DNA from: a bacterium
GTDB taxonomy: Bacteria > Bacillota > Bacilli > Lactobacillales > Streptococcaceae
Reading direction: 5' to 3'
Assembly (NCBI GenBank): GCA_905221105.1
Contig: CAJNBW010000005.1
Span: forward strand, 1 to 64,000
DNA length: 64,000 bases
The notes beneath the pieces are model-generated. The model worked only from the letters and a program-made list of their open reading frames with translations. It made no database searches and had not been told where the DNA came from. Shown here piece after piece: positions 8,011-17,085 of this stretch (position 1 is the first letter of the stretch; the number at the start of each line of letters is the position of its first letter). The translations under genes were made by a program, and so were the position numbers.

Positions 8011-8927
8011 TGAATCAAGAAGAATTAGCTAAAAAATTACTTTCTCCCTCAAAGAACTCTCGTCTAGAGAAACTAGGGAAAGGACTGACCTTTGCCTGTC
8101 TGTCTTTGATTGTTATCATTGTGGCCATGATTTTGATTTTCGTAGCCCAAAAAGGTTTGTCGACCTTCTTTGTAAATGGGATCAATATCTTTGATTTCCT
8201 TTTTGGCCAAACTTGGAATCCTTCAGGTAAACAATTTGGTGCCCTTCCCATGATTTTGGGTTCCTTTATTGTCACAATTCTATCAGCCCTTATCGCAACT
8301 CCTTTTGCCATCGGTGCGGCAGTCTTTATGACCGAAGTCTCACCAAAAGGTGCGAGAATCTTGCAACCAGCCATTGAATTGCTGGTCGGGATTCCTTCAG
8401 TTGTGTATGGATTTATCGGTTTGCAGGTCGTAGTTCCCTTTGTCCGTAGTGTCTTTAGTGGAACTGGTTTTGGAATCTTGTCAGGGATTTTCGTTCTCTT
8501 TGTCATGATTTTACCCACGGTAACCTTTATGACAACCGATAGTTTACGTGCGGTGCCTCGTCACTACCGCGAAGCTAGTTTGGCTATGGGAGCCACTCGT
8601 TGGCAAACCATCTGGCGCGTGACTTTGAAAGCGGCGCGTTCAGGGATTTTCACAGCGGTGGTCTTTGGGATGGCGCGTGCCTTTGGTGAGGCCTTGGCTA
8701 TTCAGATGGTAGTCGGGAACTCAGCCGTTGTCCCAACTTCATTGACAACACCTGCTGCGACCTTGACCTCTGTTTTGACCATGGGTATCGGAAATACCGT
8801 TATGGGAACAGTTGACAATAACGTTCTCTGGTCACTGGCCTTAGTCTTGCTCTTGATGAGTTTGGCCTTCAACAGTGTGATTAAATTGATTACGAAAGAA
8901 AGAGGAAAGAAAAACTATGCACGCTAA
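8010..8927 (+). CDS. pstC: phosphate ABC transporter permease PstC
   Basis: A 305-residue inner-membrane permease with six predicted membrane segments and the EAA-type coupling loop EASLAMGATRWQTIWRV. A 30-residue cytoplasmic N-terminus precedes the first segment. It forms the membrane channel with PstA. The ATG overlaps the last base of the pstS stop codon, and its 3' end overlaps pstA by 11 bases, so synthesis of the subunits is coupled. Confidence 0.95.
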   Translation: MNQEELAKKLLSPSKNSRLEKLGKGLTFACLSLIVIIVAMILIFVAQKGLSTFFVNGINIFDFLFGQTWNPSGKQFGALPMILGSFIVTILSALIATPFAIGAAVFMTEVSPKGARILQPAIELLVGIPSVVYGFIGLQVVVPFVRSVFSGTGFGILSGIFVLFVMILPTVTFMTTDSLRAVPRHYREASLAMGATRWQTIWRVTLKAARSGIFTAVVFGMARAFGEALAIQMVVGNSAVVPTSLTTPAATLTSVLTMGIGNTVMGTVDNNVLWSLALVLLLMSLAFNSVIKLITKERGKKNYAR

Positions 8928-9801
8928 GAAATTAGATAAAATTGCAACAGCTGTCCTCTACTCGATTGCAGGAATTATTGTTGCCATCTTGGCATCCTTG
9001 ATTCTCTATATCTTGGTTCGTGGTTTGCCCCACATCTCTTGGTCTTTCTTGACTGGCAAATCATCTTCTTACCAAGCAGGTGGTGGGATTGGAATTCAGC
9101 TCTATAATTCCTTCTTCCTTTTGGTCATTACCTTGATTATTTCTGTTCCCTTATCTATGGGGGCTGGGATTTTCCTAGCTGAATATGCCAAAAAGGGTCC
9201 TGTGACAAACTTTGTCAGAACCTGTATTGAAATCTTGTCTTCACTGCCATCTGTGGTTGTAGGTCTCTTTGGTTACTTGATCTTTGTAGTCCAGTTTGAG
9301 TATGGGTTTTCAATCATTTCAGGTGCCTTGGCCTTGACAGTCTTTAACCTACCTCAGATGACTCGTAATGTTGAGGACAGTTTGAAACACGTTCACCATA
9401 CGCAACGTGAGGCTGGTTTGGCTCTTGGGATTTCTCGTTGGGAGACTGTGGTCCATGTGGTCATTCCAGAAGCCCTTCCTGGTATTGTGACTGGGGTTGT
9501 CTTGGCCTCTGGTCGTATCTTTGGTGAGGCTGCTGCACTTATCTATACAGCAGGACAATCCGCCCCAGCCCTTGACTGGTCTAACTGGAATATTCTCAGT
9601 GTGACGAGTCCAATCTCTATCTTCCGTCAAGCAGAAACCTTGGCTGTCCACATCTGGAAAGTCAATAGTGAAGGGACTATTCCTGATGGAACCATTGTAT
9701 CAGCAGGTTCTGCGGCCGTGCTCCTCATCTTTATTCTCATCTTTAACTTTGGAGCCCGTAAACTTGGAAGCTACCTACATAAGAAATTAACCGCTGCCTA
9801 A
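8917..9801 (+). CDS. pstA: phosphate ABC transporter permease PstA
   Basis: A 294-residue membrane permease, partner of PstC, with six hydrophobic segments and the coupling loop REAGLALGISRWETVVHVV. A SLPSVVVGLFGY segment typical of PstA lies in the middle. It starts inside the end of pstC after an AGAAAGAGGAAAG site and is followed by pstB1 after 10 bases. Confidence 0.95.
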   Translation: MHAKKLDKIATAVLYSIAGIIVAILASLILYILVRGLPHISWSFLTGKSSSYQAGGGIGIQLYNSFFLLVITLIISVPLSMGAGIFLAEYAKKGPVTNFVRTCIEILSSLPSVVVGLFGYLIFVVQFEYGFSIISGALALTVFNLPQMTRNVEDSLKHVHHTQREAGLALGISRWETVVHVVIPEALPGIVTGVVLASGRIFGEAAALIYTAGQSAPALDWSNWNILSVTSPISIFRQAETLAVHIWKVNSEGTIPDGTIVSAGSAAVLLIFILIFNFGARKLGSYLHKKLTAA

Positions 9802-9811
9802 AGGAGAAGCC

Positions 9812-10615
9812 ATGTCAAAATATAATTGGGATGAAAAGCATATCATCACCTTTCCTGAAGAGAAAGTGGCCCTCTCTACTAAGGATTTACATGTTTACTA
9901 CGGTAAAAATGAATCTATCAAGGGCATCGATATGCAATTTGAAAAAAATAAAATCACAGCCTTAATTGGTCCATCTGGATCAGGAAAATCAACCTACCTC
10001 CGCAGTCTCAATCGGATGAATGATACTATTGATATTGCCAAGGTAACAGGTCAAATCCTCTACCAAGGGATTGATGTCAACCGTCCAGAAATCAACGTTT
10101 ATGAGATGCGCAAGCACATCGGGATGGTCTTCCAACGCCCAAATCCCTTTGCCAAGTCTATCTACCGCAACATTACTTTTGCCCATGAACGTGCAGGAGT
10201 TAAGGACAAGCAAGTCTTGGATGAAATTGTGGAAACCTCTCTTCGTCAGGCTGCCCTTTGGGACCAGGTCAAAGATGATTTACACAAGTCAGCCTTGACC
10301 CTATCAGGTGGTCAGCAGCAACGTCTCTGTATCGCTCGTGCTATCTCTGTTAAACCAGATATTCTCTTAATGGATGAACCAGCGTCTGCCTTGGATCCGA
10401 TTGCGACAGCTCAGCTGGAAGAAACTATGTTGGAATTGAAGAAGGACTTTACCATCATCATCGTGACCCACAGTATGCAGCAGGCTGCGCGTGCTAGTGA
10501 CTACACAGGATTTTTCTACTTGGGCGACTTGATTGAGTATGATAAGACCTCTAATATTTTCCAAAATGCCAAACTACAGTCAACCAATGACTACGTAACA
10601 GGACACTTTGGATAG
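9812..10615 (+). CDS. pstB1: phosphate ABC transporter ATPase PstB (first copy)
   Basis: A 267-residue ATPase with Walker [10 protein letters not shown], signature LSGGQQQRL, Walker B ILLMDEPASALD and H-loop IVTHS. Compared with the next gene it has an N-terminal extension of about 16 residues (MSKYNWDEKHIITFPEE). It powers PstCA. Two adjacent, clearly paralogous PstB subunits occur in many streptococcal pst operons; they may form a heterodimer or serve different conditions. Preceded by AAAGGAGAAG. Confidence 0.95.
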   Translation: MSKYNWDEKHIITFPEEKVALSTKDLHVYYGKNESIKGIDMQFEKNKITALIGPSGSGKSTYLRSLNRMNDTIDIAKVTGQILYQGIDVNRPEINVYEMRKHIGMVFQRPNPFAKSIYRNITFAHERAGVKDKQVLDEIVETSLRQAALWDQVKDDLHKSALTLSGGQQQRLCIARAISVKPDILLMDEPASALDPIATAQLEETMLELKKDFTIIIVTHSMQQAARASDYTGFFYLGDLIEYDKTSNIFQNAKLQSTNDYVTGHFG

Positions 10616-10627
10616 AAAGGAAACAGT

Positions 10628-11386
10628 ATGACAGAAGCGATTTTACAGGTGTCAGACCTGTCCGTTTACTACAATCAAAAAAAGGCCTTGAATAGTGTTT
10701 CCCTATCTTTCCAACCTAAGGAAATTACAGCCTTGATTGGCCCATCTGGATCAGGGAAGTCAACTCTTCTCAAGGCTATCAATCGCATGGGAGATCTCAA
10801 TCCAGAGGTGACCACAACTGGTTCAGTGGTTTACAACGGCCACAATATCTACAGTCCGCGTACAGATACAGTTGAATTGCGGAAGGAAATCGGCATGGTT
10901 TTCCAACAACCAAACCCTTTTCCTATGTCTATCTATGAAAATGTTGTCTATGGGCTTCGTATCAATGGAGTGAAGGATAAGCAGGTTCTGGATGAAGCGG
11001 TAGAAAAAGCCTTGCAACGAGCTTCCATCTGGGATGAGGTCAAGGATCGCCTGCATGATTCAGCTATCGGGCTTTCAGGTGGACAACAGCAACGTGTTTG
11101 TGTTGCTCGTGTCTTGGCAACCAGTCCTAAAATCATTCTTTTGGATGAACCGACTTCAGCCTTGGACCCTATCTCGGCCGGTAAGATTGAGGAAACCTTG
11201 TATGGTCTAAAAGATAAATACACCATGCTCTTGGTTACGCGTTCCATGCAACAAGCCTCTCGTATCTCTGACAAGACAGGATTTTTCCTAGATGGAGATT
11301 TGATTGAGTTTAACGATACCAAGAAGATGTTCCTCAACCCACAACACAAGGAAACAGAAGATTATATTTCAGGAAAATTTGGATAA
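10628..11386 (+). CDS. pstB2: phosphate ABC transporter ATPase PstB (second copy)
   Basis: A 252-residue ATPase with Walker [10 protein letters not shown], signature LSGGQQQRV, Walker [13 protein letters not shown]. The segment after Walker B reads [11 protein letters not shown]: the H-loop His, present in the first copy as VTHSMQQA, is replaced by Arg. If real, the catalytic site containing this H-loop is probably impaired, which would make a pstB1-pstB2 heterodimer asymmetric. It follows pstB1 by 12 bases with an AGAAAGGAAA site. Confidence 0.95.
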   Translation: MTEAILQVSDLSVYYNQKKALNSVSLSFQPKEITALIGPSGSGKSTLLKAINRMGDLNPEVTTTGSVVYNGHNIYSPRTDTVELRKEIGMVFQQPNPFPMSIYENVVYGLRINGVKDKQVLDEAVEKALQRASIWDEVKDRLHDSAIGLSGGQQQRVCVARVLATSPKIILLDEPTSALDPISAGKIEETLYGLKDKYTMLLVTRSMQQASRISDKTGFFLDGDLIEFNDTKKMFLNPQHKETEDYISGKFG

Positions 11387-11394
11387 GGAGATAA

Positions 11395-12051
11395 ATGATG
11401 TTACGTTCTCAATTTGAAGAAGATTTAGAGAAATTGCACAACCAGTTCTACGCTATGGGACAAGAAGTGCTATCCCAAATCAATCGTACGGTGCGTGCCT
11501 TTGTTACGCATGACCGTGATTTGGCCAAGGAAGTCATCGAAGACGATGCAGAAGTAAACGAATACGAAGTGAAATTGGAGAAGAAATCATTTGAAATGAT
11601 TGCCCTTCAACAACCCGTTTCTCAGGACTTGCGTACTGTTTTGACAGTCTTGAAGGCCGTATCTGACTTGGAACGTATGGGTGACCATGCGGTGTCAATC
11701 GCAAAAGCAACTATTCGGATGAAGGGAGAACAACGTATCCCAGCTGTTGAGGAAGAAATCAAGAGAATGGGTCGCGATGTCAAGAACTTCGTCGAAGCAG
11801 CCCTTGACCTCTATCTCAATGCGTCAGTGGACCAGGCCTATGAAGTAGCAGCAATGGACGAAAAAATCAATCATTACTTTGATAGCATTCGTGACTTGGC
11901 TACAGAAGAAATCAAGAAAAATCCAGATGCCATCGTTACAGGTCGTGATTATTTCCAAGTAATTGCCTTCTTGGAACGCATTGGAGACTATGCCAAAAAT
12001 ATCTGTGAATGGGTTGTTTACTTTGAAACAGGTAAGATTGTCGAACTATAA
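11395..12051 (+). CDS. phoU: phosphate signalling protein PhoU
   Basis: A 218-residue all-helical protein with two PhoU repeats; each has the metal-binding ExxxD-type helix seen in LERMGDHAVSIA and LERIGDYAKNICEW. PhoU links Pst transport to the Pho two-component system and dampens phosphate uptake when phosphate is plentiful. The gene starts ATGATG; either codon at 11395 or 11398 is possible, with an AAGGAGA site upstream. It ends the pst operon. Confidence 0.95.
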   Translation: MMLRSQFEEDLEKLHNQFYAMGQEVLSQINRTVRAFVTHDRDLAKEVIEDDAEVNEYEVKLEKKSFEMIALQQPVSQDLRTVLTVLKAVSDLERMGDHAVSIAKATIRMKGEQRIPAVEEEIKRMGRDVKNFVEAALDLYLNASVDQAYEVAAMDEKINHYFDSIRDLATEEIKKNPDAIVTGRDYFQVIAFLERIGDYAKNICEWVVYFETGKIVEL

Positions 12052-12070
12052 AATAGGTTGGATCTGTATA

Positions 12071-12106
12071 AAAAGGAGCTTGAAATCAATTGATAGCTCC
12101 TTTTCT
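12071..12106 (+). terminator. terminator of the pst operon
   Basis: AAAAGGAGCT and AGCTCCTTTT form a perfect 10-bp stem around a 14-base loop; the T-tract is part of the right arm. Confidence 0.85.
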
Positions 12107-12149
12107 TGAATGAAAAAAATATTTTTAAGATAAAAATTCAAAAAAACAC

Positions 12150-12178
12150 TTGACAAGCAACTTGGATAGCGTTATAAT
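12150..12178 (+). promoter_or_regulatory. consensus promoter of the amino-acid binding protein gene
   Basis: TTGACA (12150-12155), 17-base spacer, TATAAT (12173-12178): a perfect sigma-A promoter, 31 bases ahead of the start codon. Confidence 0.92.
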
Positions 12179-12209
12179 TATACAAAATTAACAGAGAGGT
12201 TGTTTATTT

Positions 12210-13025
12210 ATGAAATCAAAAAAATGGATATTTGTTTTATGTAGTTTTCTTGCAAGTTTCTTCTTAGTAGCTTGCCAGTCAGGTTCGAATGGTTCTCAGT
12301 CAGCTGTTGAGGCCATTAAGCAAAAAGGGAAATTGGTTGTGGCGACCAGTCCTGACTATGCACCTTTTGAATTTCAGTCTTTGGTTGATGGGAAAAATCA
12401 GGTAGTCGGTGCGGACATTGACATGGCCCAAGCTATCGCTGATGAACTTGGTGTGAAACTGGAAGTTTCAAGCATGAGTTTTGATAACGTCTTGACTAGT
12501 CTTCAAACAGGTAAAGCCGACCTAGCGGTTGCAGGAATTAGTGCTACTGAAGAAAGAAAAGAAGTTTTTGATTTTTCAATTCCTTACTATGAAAACAAGA
12601 TTAGTTTCTTGGTTCGTAAGGCTGATGTAGAAAAATACAAGGATTTAACTAGCCTAGAAAGTGCCAATATTGCAGCCCAAAAAGGAACTGTTCCAGAATC
12701 AATGGTCAAGGAACAATTGCCAAAAGCTCAATTGACTTCCCTAACTAATATGGGGGAAGCTGTTAATGAATTGCAGGCTGGAAAAGTAGATGCTGTTCAC
12801 ATGGATGAGCCTGTTGCTCTTAGCTATGCTGCTAAAAATGCAGACCTAGCTGTCGCAACTGTCAGCTTGAAGATGAAGGACGGCGAAGCCAATGCAGTTG
12901 CCCTTAGAAAAAATAGTGCAGATTTGAAAGAAGTGGTGGATAAGGTTATCCAAAAACTCAAGGATGACGGTACCTACCAAAGCTATCTTGAAAAAGCAGC
13001 AAGTCTAACTGAAGTTGAAGAATAA
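12210..13025 (+). CDS. amino-acid ABC transporter substrate-binding lipoprotein
   Basis: A 271-residue solute-binding lipoprotein, with basic start, hydrophobic segment and lipobox LVAC (Cys 22). The mature part is a family-3 periplasmic-type domain: LVVATSPDYAPFEF at the first strand, GADIDMAQAIADELG, and AVAGISATEERKEVFDFSIPYY. This family binds polar or charged amino acids. No permease or ATPase gene is adjacent, so it must either use a transporter encoded elsewhere or act alone. Expression should be strong given the consensus promoter. A BOX element starts right at the stop codon. Confidence 0.9.
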   Translation: MKSKKWIFVLCSFLASFFLVACQSGSNGSQSAVEAIKQKGKLVVATSPDYAPFEFQSLVDGKNQVVGADIDMAQAIADELGVKLEVSSMSFDNVLTSLQTGKADLAVAGISATEERKEVFDFSIPYYENKISFLVRKADVEKYKDLTSLESANIAAQKGTVPESMVKEQLPKAQLTSLTNMGEAVNELQAGKVDAVHMDEPVALSYAAKNADLAVATVSLKMKDGEANAVALRKNSADLKEVVDKVIQKLKDDGTYQSYLEKAASLTEVEE

Positions 13026-13130
13026 TACTCAATGAAAATCAAAGAGCAAACTAGGAAGCTAGCCGCAAGCTGTACTTGAGTACGGTAAGGCGACGCTGAC
13101 GTGGTTTGAATTTGATTTTCGAAGAGTATA
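13025..13130 (-). repeat. BOX element (boxA-boxC type, no boxB)
   Basis: A ~106-bp copy almost identical to the one at 3909, abutting the preceding stop codon. Left end ATACTCAATGAAAATC, right end GATTTTCGAAGAGTAT. Read on the minus strand it is in canonical boxA-to-boxC order. Confidence 0.92.
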
Positions 13131-13133
13131 AGA

Positions 13134-13176
13134 AAAAAGCAGAGTTGGAAGTTATTCCAATTCTGCTTTTAAATAG
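13134..13176. terminator. bidirectional terminator between the BOX element and the MocR gene
   Basis: AAAGCAGAGTTGGAA and TTCCAATTCTGCTTT form a 15-bp stem with one G-U pair, flanked by A-run and T-run. It overlaps the last codons of the MocR-type gene and can end transcription from both sides. Confidence 0.8.
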
Positions 13177-14423
13177 TTTAAAACATTTTCCAGATTTTCT
13201 AAGGACACCTTGGCAAATTGATAAGGGCAGGTATCCAAGTAAGCCTTCTCAAAGAAGTCCAATTTCAGCCGACTGTGTTTGAGACTAGCAATTTTAGGGT
13301 ACTGTCTCAGGTCTAGCAATAAACCATCGTGAAGCGGGAAATGAGGAAGGGGACAAGGAGTGTTAGCTAGCCTTTCCTCGATTTTTTTTTGGTAGTCTTC
13401 CTGATTGGACAAGCGAGCTAGACGGTTTTTCTCAAACAGTTGACTGTCGATATAGAGTGATAAGGCCTTTTGCATGATGAGGTTGCTGTCGTAGTCTAGG
13501 ATATTTTTGTAGACCACAAAGGCTTCCTTGATAGCATTTGGCAGGATGAGTGCTGTTATCCGCAGGGCTGGAAAGAGGCTGGTTGAGAAGGACTTGATAT
13601 AAATGACGCGCTCCTCTGTATCTAGATAGTGGAAGGTCTGACCCTTTTTAGAGTCCAAATCCCCCAAATAGTCGTCCTCTACGATATAGACACCATACTT
13701 GGCAGCTAAGTCAAGAATAGCTCGTTTATCCTGCTCAGAATAGGAATGCCCCAGAGGATAGTGAAATCGAGGAATGGTATAGAAAAACTTAATTTTTCCT
13801 GTTTTGAAGTGACCTTCCAGCTCCTCCAAGTCAATCCCATCAATGCCTCGTTCAATCGTTTGATAGTCCAAGCCCTGAGCAATCAAGAGACGATTCATCC
13901 GATGGTAGGTCGGCTGTTCCACCAAGATTTCCTTGGCTTGGCTAGGAAAGGATATTTGAGAGAGAATAAACAAGGCTTGTTGGGTTCCAGAAGTCAGTAC
14001 CAGTTGGTCAGCCTTGCAGTAGAGAGCTTGGTCAAAGAGGAGTTGGTGAATGGACTGTCTTAGGTCTTCTAAACCTTCTTGATTTTCATAGTAGTTGAAG
14101 AGGTAGTTTTCCCGGCCAATCAAGGTTTCATTGACACAGAGTCGGAAATCGTCATAGGCACTGGCATGTTCGTCGGTAACCTCGATTTCTAGGTCTTGAT
14201 GTTGCCCTTGTTCTAGGACATAGTAGCCACTCTGGGGCTTGGCATAGAGGTATTGTTCGTGCCGTAATTCCAGCAGGGCTCGTTGAATAGTGTCCTTGCT
14301 ACAGTGAAAGTCAAGGCTCAGTTGACGGATAGAAGGCAGGCGGCTTCCCGTCGGAAAGCGTCCAGACTCGATACTATTTTTCAGATAAGATACGACCTCT
14401 TGGTACTTGCTTTGGTTCTTCAT
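13152..14423 (-). CDS. MocR-type (GntR/aminotransferase) transcription regulator
   Basis: A 423-residue fusion. Residues ~1-70 are a GntR winged helix (GSRLPSIRQLSLDFHCSKDTIQRAL). The remainder is an aminotransferase fold I domain with the PLP-binding lysine in YIKSFSTSLFPALRI and upstream VLTSGTQQAL and VEDDYLGD. MocR proteins use PLP or an amino compound as effector and act as activators or repressors, often of neighbouring genes. It is divergent from budA, with back-to-back promoters in 141 bases, so control of budA and of itself is plausible. The effector and target are not established. Confidence 0.9.
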   Translation of the reverse strand: MKNQSKYQEVVSYLKNSIESGRFPTGSRLPSIRQLSLDFHCSKDTIQRALLELRHEQYLYAKPQSGYYVLEQGQHQDLEIEVTDEHASAYDDFRLCVNETLIGRENYLFNYYENQEGLEDLRQSIHQLLFDQALYCKADQLVLTSGTQQALFILSQISFPSQAKEILVEQPTYHRMNRLLIAQGLDYQTIERGIDGIDLEELEGHFKTGKIKFFYTIPRFHYPLGHSYSEQDKRAILDLAAKYGVYIVEDDYLGDLDSKKGQTFHYLDTEERVIYIKSFSTSLFPALRITALILPNAIKEAFVVYKNILDYDSNLIMQKALSLYIDSQLFEKNRLARLSNQEDYQKKIEERLANTPCPLPHFPLHDGLLLDLRQYPKIASLKHSRLKLDFFEKAYLDTCPYQFAKVSLENLENVLNYLKAELE

Positions 14424-14448
14424 TCCAGACCTCCCTTGATTTTGTTAC

Positions 14449-14477
14449 ATTGTACCTTTTTTTTTCCTTCTTGGCAA
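14449..14477 (-). promoter_or_regulatory. promoter of the MocR-type gene
   Basis: On the minus strand TTGCCA (14472-14477), 17-base spacer, TACAAT (14449-14454). A short near-palindrome TACATTGTA (14446-14454) covers the -10 and could be an autoregulatory site; this is speculative. A GGGAGG ribosome site lies downstream. Confidence 0.7.
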
Positions 14478-14497
14478 TGTCTAGAGTGTTTATATCG

Positions 14498-14526
14498 TTC
14501 ACATCTAGGGGCAAATGTGGTATACT
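14498..14526 (+). promoter_or_regulatory. budA promoter
   Basis: TTCACA (14498-14503), 17-base spacer, TATACT (14521-14526). It lies 20 bases from the divergent MocR promoter, so one bound regulator could influence both. Confidence 0.7.
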
Positions 14527-14564
14527 TAGGAGTAAGATTTATAGTATAACAGACAAGAAAGTGA

Positions 14565-15296
14565 ATGGATAAGAACGTGCAGGAACCAGTGAAATTATTT
14601 CAATACAATACCCTTGGAGCCTTGATGGCAGGCCTTTATGGTGGTACCATGACAGTAGGAGAATTGCTAGAGCATGGTGATCTTGGTTTGGGAACCTTGG
14701 ATTCCATTGATGGGGAATTGATTGTCTTAGATGGCAAGGCCTATCAGGCCAAAGGCTCAGGAGAGCAACCGGAAATTGTAGAAGTGTCACCAGATGCCCT
14801 TATTCCTTACGCTGCAGTAGTACCGCATCAGGCAGAAGTCATTTTCCGCCAGCGCTTTGAGATGACAGACAAGGAATTGGAAGAGCGAATCGAGTCTTAT
14901 TATGACGGGGAAAATCTTTTCCGCTCTATCAAGATTCGTGGGGAATTTTCACATATGCATGTGCGCATGATTCCCAAGTCGACACCAGATACCAAGTTTG
15001 CTGATGTCGCAACCCATCAACCTGAATATAGTCGTGACAATGTTGCGGGAACCATCGTTGGTTTCTGGACGCCAGAGATTTTTCATGGTGTCAGTGTGGC
15101 AGGCTACCATCTGCACTTCATCTCAGATGATTTGACCTTCGGTGGGCATGTCATGGACTTTGTCATCAAGGAAGGCATTATCGAGGTGGGAGCAGTTGAC
15201 CAGTTGGACCAACGTTTCCCAGTACAAGACCGTCAATACTTGTTTGCTAAGTTCAATGTTGACGAGATGAAAAAAGATATTGAAAAGGCAGAATAG
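14565..15296 (+). CDS. budA: alpha-acetolactate decarboxylase
   Basis: A 243-residue cytoplasmic enzyme that converts acetolactate to acetoin. The zinc-binding histidines appear in GYHLHFISDD and FGGHVMDF. The conserved YGGTMTVGELL start and IRGEFSHMHVRMIPKS segment are typical of the family. In streptococci it draws off acetolactate from pyruvate or branched-chain amino acid synthesis. The ribosome site is weak (AAGAAAG). It is followed after 9 bases by the YhfC-type gene. Confidence 0.93.
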   Translation: MDKNVQEPVKLFQYNTLGALMAGLYGGTMTVGELLEHGDLGLGTLDSIDGELIVLDGKAYQAKGSGEQPEIVEVSPDALIPYAAVVPHQAEVIFRQRFEMTDKELEERIESYYDGENLFRSIKIRGEFSHMHVRMIPKSTPDTKFADVATHQPEYSRDNVAGTIVGFWTPEIFHGVSVAGYHLHFISDDLTFGGHVMDFVIKEGIIEVGAVDQLDQRFPVQDRQYLFAKFNVDEMKKDIEKAE

Positions 15297-15305
15297 GAGA
15301 AGAAA

Positions 15306-16058
15306 ATGACCATTCATATTATCATTACCATGGTGCTTTTGCTAGCTTTCTTGTTAGGGAGCATTTGGTATGCCAAAAAGAAATACCAGATTAATTTAGC
15401 TGTTTTGGGCTTGGGGGCTGTAGCCTTCTTTGTCTCTACACAGATTTTGGAAAAACTGGTGCATATCTTGGTTTTGCATCCTCAAAAAGACGGTAGTATT
15501 GCCCTCTTGCAAGACCATCCGCTTGTCTATATCATCTATGGCTTAGCCATGGCAGCATTTTTTGAGGAAACAGCACGTCTTATTTTCTTCAAATGGTTGG
15601 AGAAAAAGAGAAGTTTGGAAAAGGCAGACGCCTTGGCCTATGGGTTAGGGCATGGTGGCTTGGAGTTGATTTTCCTAGGTCTTACTAGTTTGCTTAATCT
15701 CTACTTCGTTCTCTCAGCAGTTCAAACGCAGGATCCACAGGTCATGCAATTACTGTCTGAAAATATGTTGAAAACTATTCAGTCGCTATCAGTCTGGCAG
15801 ATTTATTTGCTTGCTTTTGAGCGAATCTTGGCGCTAGGTTTCCAATTACTCTTGACTGTTTGGGTTTATCAAGCTGTTCGTCAGAAGAAATGGATTTATC
15901 TCCTAGCAGCTTATGGCCTACACGCCTTCTTTGACCTGGCACCATCTCTAGTCCAAGTTGGCTGGCTGACAAATCCAGCCTTGGTTGAAGTGGTCCTAGC
16001 ACTGGAGCTCGTTCTGGTTGCCTATGGAACCAAGGCAATCTTTTGTAAAAAATCATAA
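15306..16058 (+). CDS. YhfC family intramembrane protease-like protein
   Basis: A 250-residue polytopic protein with about seven hydrophobic segments. Conserved polar residues lie in membrane segments: FFEETARL (EE pair), YGLGHGGLE and LHAFFD. This matches the YhfC family, related to glutamic-type CAAX/PrsW intramembrane proteases. The substrate is unknown. It shares an operon with budA (AGGAGAAG site) and ends at a terminator. Confidence 0.82.
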   Translation: MTIHIIITMVLLLAFLLGSIWYAKKKYQINLAVLGLGAVAFFVSTQILEKLVHILVLHPQKDGSIALLQDHPLVYIIYGLAMAAFFEETARLIFFKWLEKKRSLEKADALAYGLGHGGLELIFLGLTSLLNLYFVLSAVQTQDPQVMQLLSENMLKTIQSLSVWQIYLLAFERILALGFQLLLTVWVYQAVRQKKWIYLLAAYGLHAFFDLAPSLVQVGWLTNPALVEVVLALELVLVAYGTKAIFCKKS

Positions 16059-16083
16059 AAAGAGGGGAAACCTCTTTTTTGTT
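16058..16083 (+). terminator. terminator after the YhfC-type gene
   Basis: AAAAAGAGG, loop GGAAA, CCTCTTTTTT: strong stem with T-run directly after the stop codon. Confidence 0.88.
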
Positions 16084-16130
16084 TAAAATAAGCCCAAGAT
16101 TTTTTTAGGGTCGTCAAATGGTCTTAAAAA

Positions 16131-16139
16131 TGGTATAAT
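16131..16139 (+). promoter_or_regulatory. extended -10 promoter of murB-potABCD
   Basis: TGGTATAAT, perfect extended -10, 29 bases before the murB ATG; no good -35 at the usual distance. Confidence 0.75.
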
Positions 16140-16168
16140 GGAATGAATTTTGTAAAAGGAAGAGTGAC

Positions 16169-17074
16169 ATGTCTGTAAGAGAAAAAATGCTTGAAATCTT
16201 AGAAGGAATTGATATCCGTTTTAAGGAACCCTTGCATAGCTATAGTTATACAAAAGTAGGTGGAGAGGCCGATTATTTGGTCTTTCCACGAAATCGTTTT
16301 GAGTTGGCGCGCGTTGTTAAATTTGCCAATCAAGAAAATATTCCTTGGATGGTTCTTGGCAATGCTAGCAACATCATCGTTCGTGATGGTGGGATTCGTG
16401 GATTTGTCATCTTGTGTGACAAGCTCAATAACGTTTCCGTTGATGGCTATACCATTGAAGCAGAAGCAGGGGCTAACTTGATTGAAACAACTCGCATTGC
16501 CCTCCGTCATAGTTTGACCGGCTTTGAGTTTGCTTGTGGCATTCCTGGAAGTGTTGGTGGTGCTGTCTTTATGAATGCAGGTGCCTATGGTGGTGAGATT
16601 GCCCACATCTTGCAGTCTTGTAAGGTCTTGACCAAGGATGGAGAAATCGAAACCCTGTCTGCTAAAGACTTGGCTTTTGGTTACCGTCATTCAGCCATTC
16701 AGGAGTCTGGTGCAGTTGTCTTGTCAGCTAAATTTGCCCTAGCCCCAGGAACCCATCAGGTTATCAAGCAGGAAATGGACCGTTTGACGCACCTACGCGA
16801 ACTCAAGCAACCTTTGGAATATCCATCTTGTGGTTCGGTCTTTAAGCGTCCAGTAGGGCATTTTGCAGGTCAATTAATTTCAGAAGCTGGCTTGAAAGGC
16901 TATCGTATCGGTGGCGTAGAAGTGTCAGAAAAGCACGCAGGATTTATGATCAATGTTGCAGATGGAACGGCTAAAGACTACGAAGACTTGATTGAGTCTG
17001 TTATCGAAAAAGTCAAGGAACACTCAGGTATCACGCTTGAAAGAGAAGTCCGTATCTTAGGTGAAAGCAAGTAG
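16169..17074 (+). CDS. murB: UDP-N-acetylenolpyruvoylglucosamine reductase
   Basis: A 301-residue FAD enzyme making UDP-MurNAc for peptidoglycan. FAD-binding motifs [14 protein letters not shown] and [16 protein letters not shown] lie near the N-terminus, and [20 protein letters not shown] follows. The catalytic serine is in [11 protein letters not shown] and the end has the KHAGFMINV segment, giving the type II form. Ribosome site AAAAGGAAGAG. The polyamine genes follow on the same strand; a murB-pot operon is typical of streptococci. Confidence 0.96.
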   Translation: MSVREKMLEILEGIDIRFKEPLHSYSYTKVGGEADYLVFPRNRFELARVVKFANQENIPWMVLGNASNIIVRDGGIRGFVILCDKLNNVSVDGYTIEAEAGANLIETTRIALRHSLTGFEFACGIPGSVGGAVFMNAGAYGGEIAHILQSCKVLTKDGEIETLSAKDLAFGYRHSAIQESGAVVLSAKFALAPGTHQVIKQEMDRLTHLRELKQPLEYPSCGSVFKRPVGHFAGQLISEAGLKGYRIGGVEVSEKHAGFMINVADGTAKDYEDLIESVIEKVKEHSGITLEREVRILGESK

Positions 17075-17085
17075 GAAGCTTTAGC

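Noticed and set aside
15123..15317. Antisense open frames opposite budA, pst, aro and other genes
   Set aside because: They mirror codon patterns of the real genes, have no ribosome sites or promoters, and match no family.
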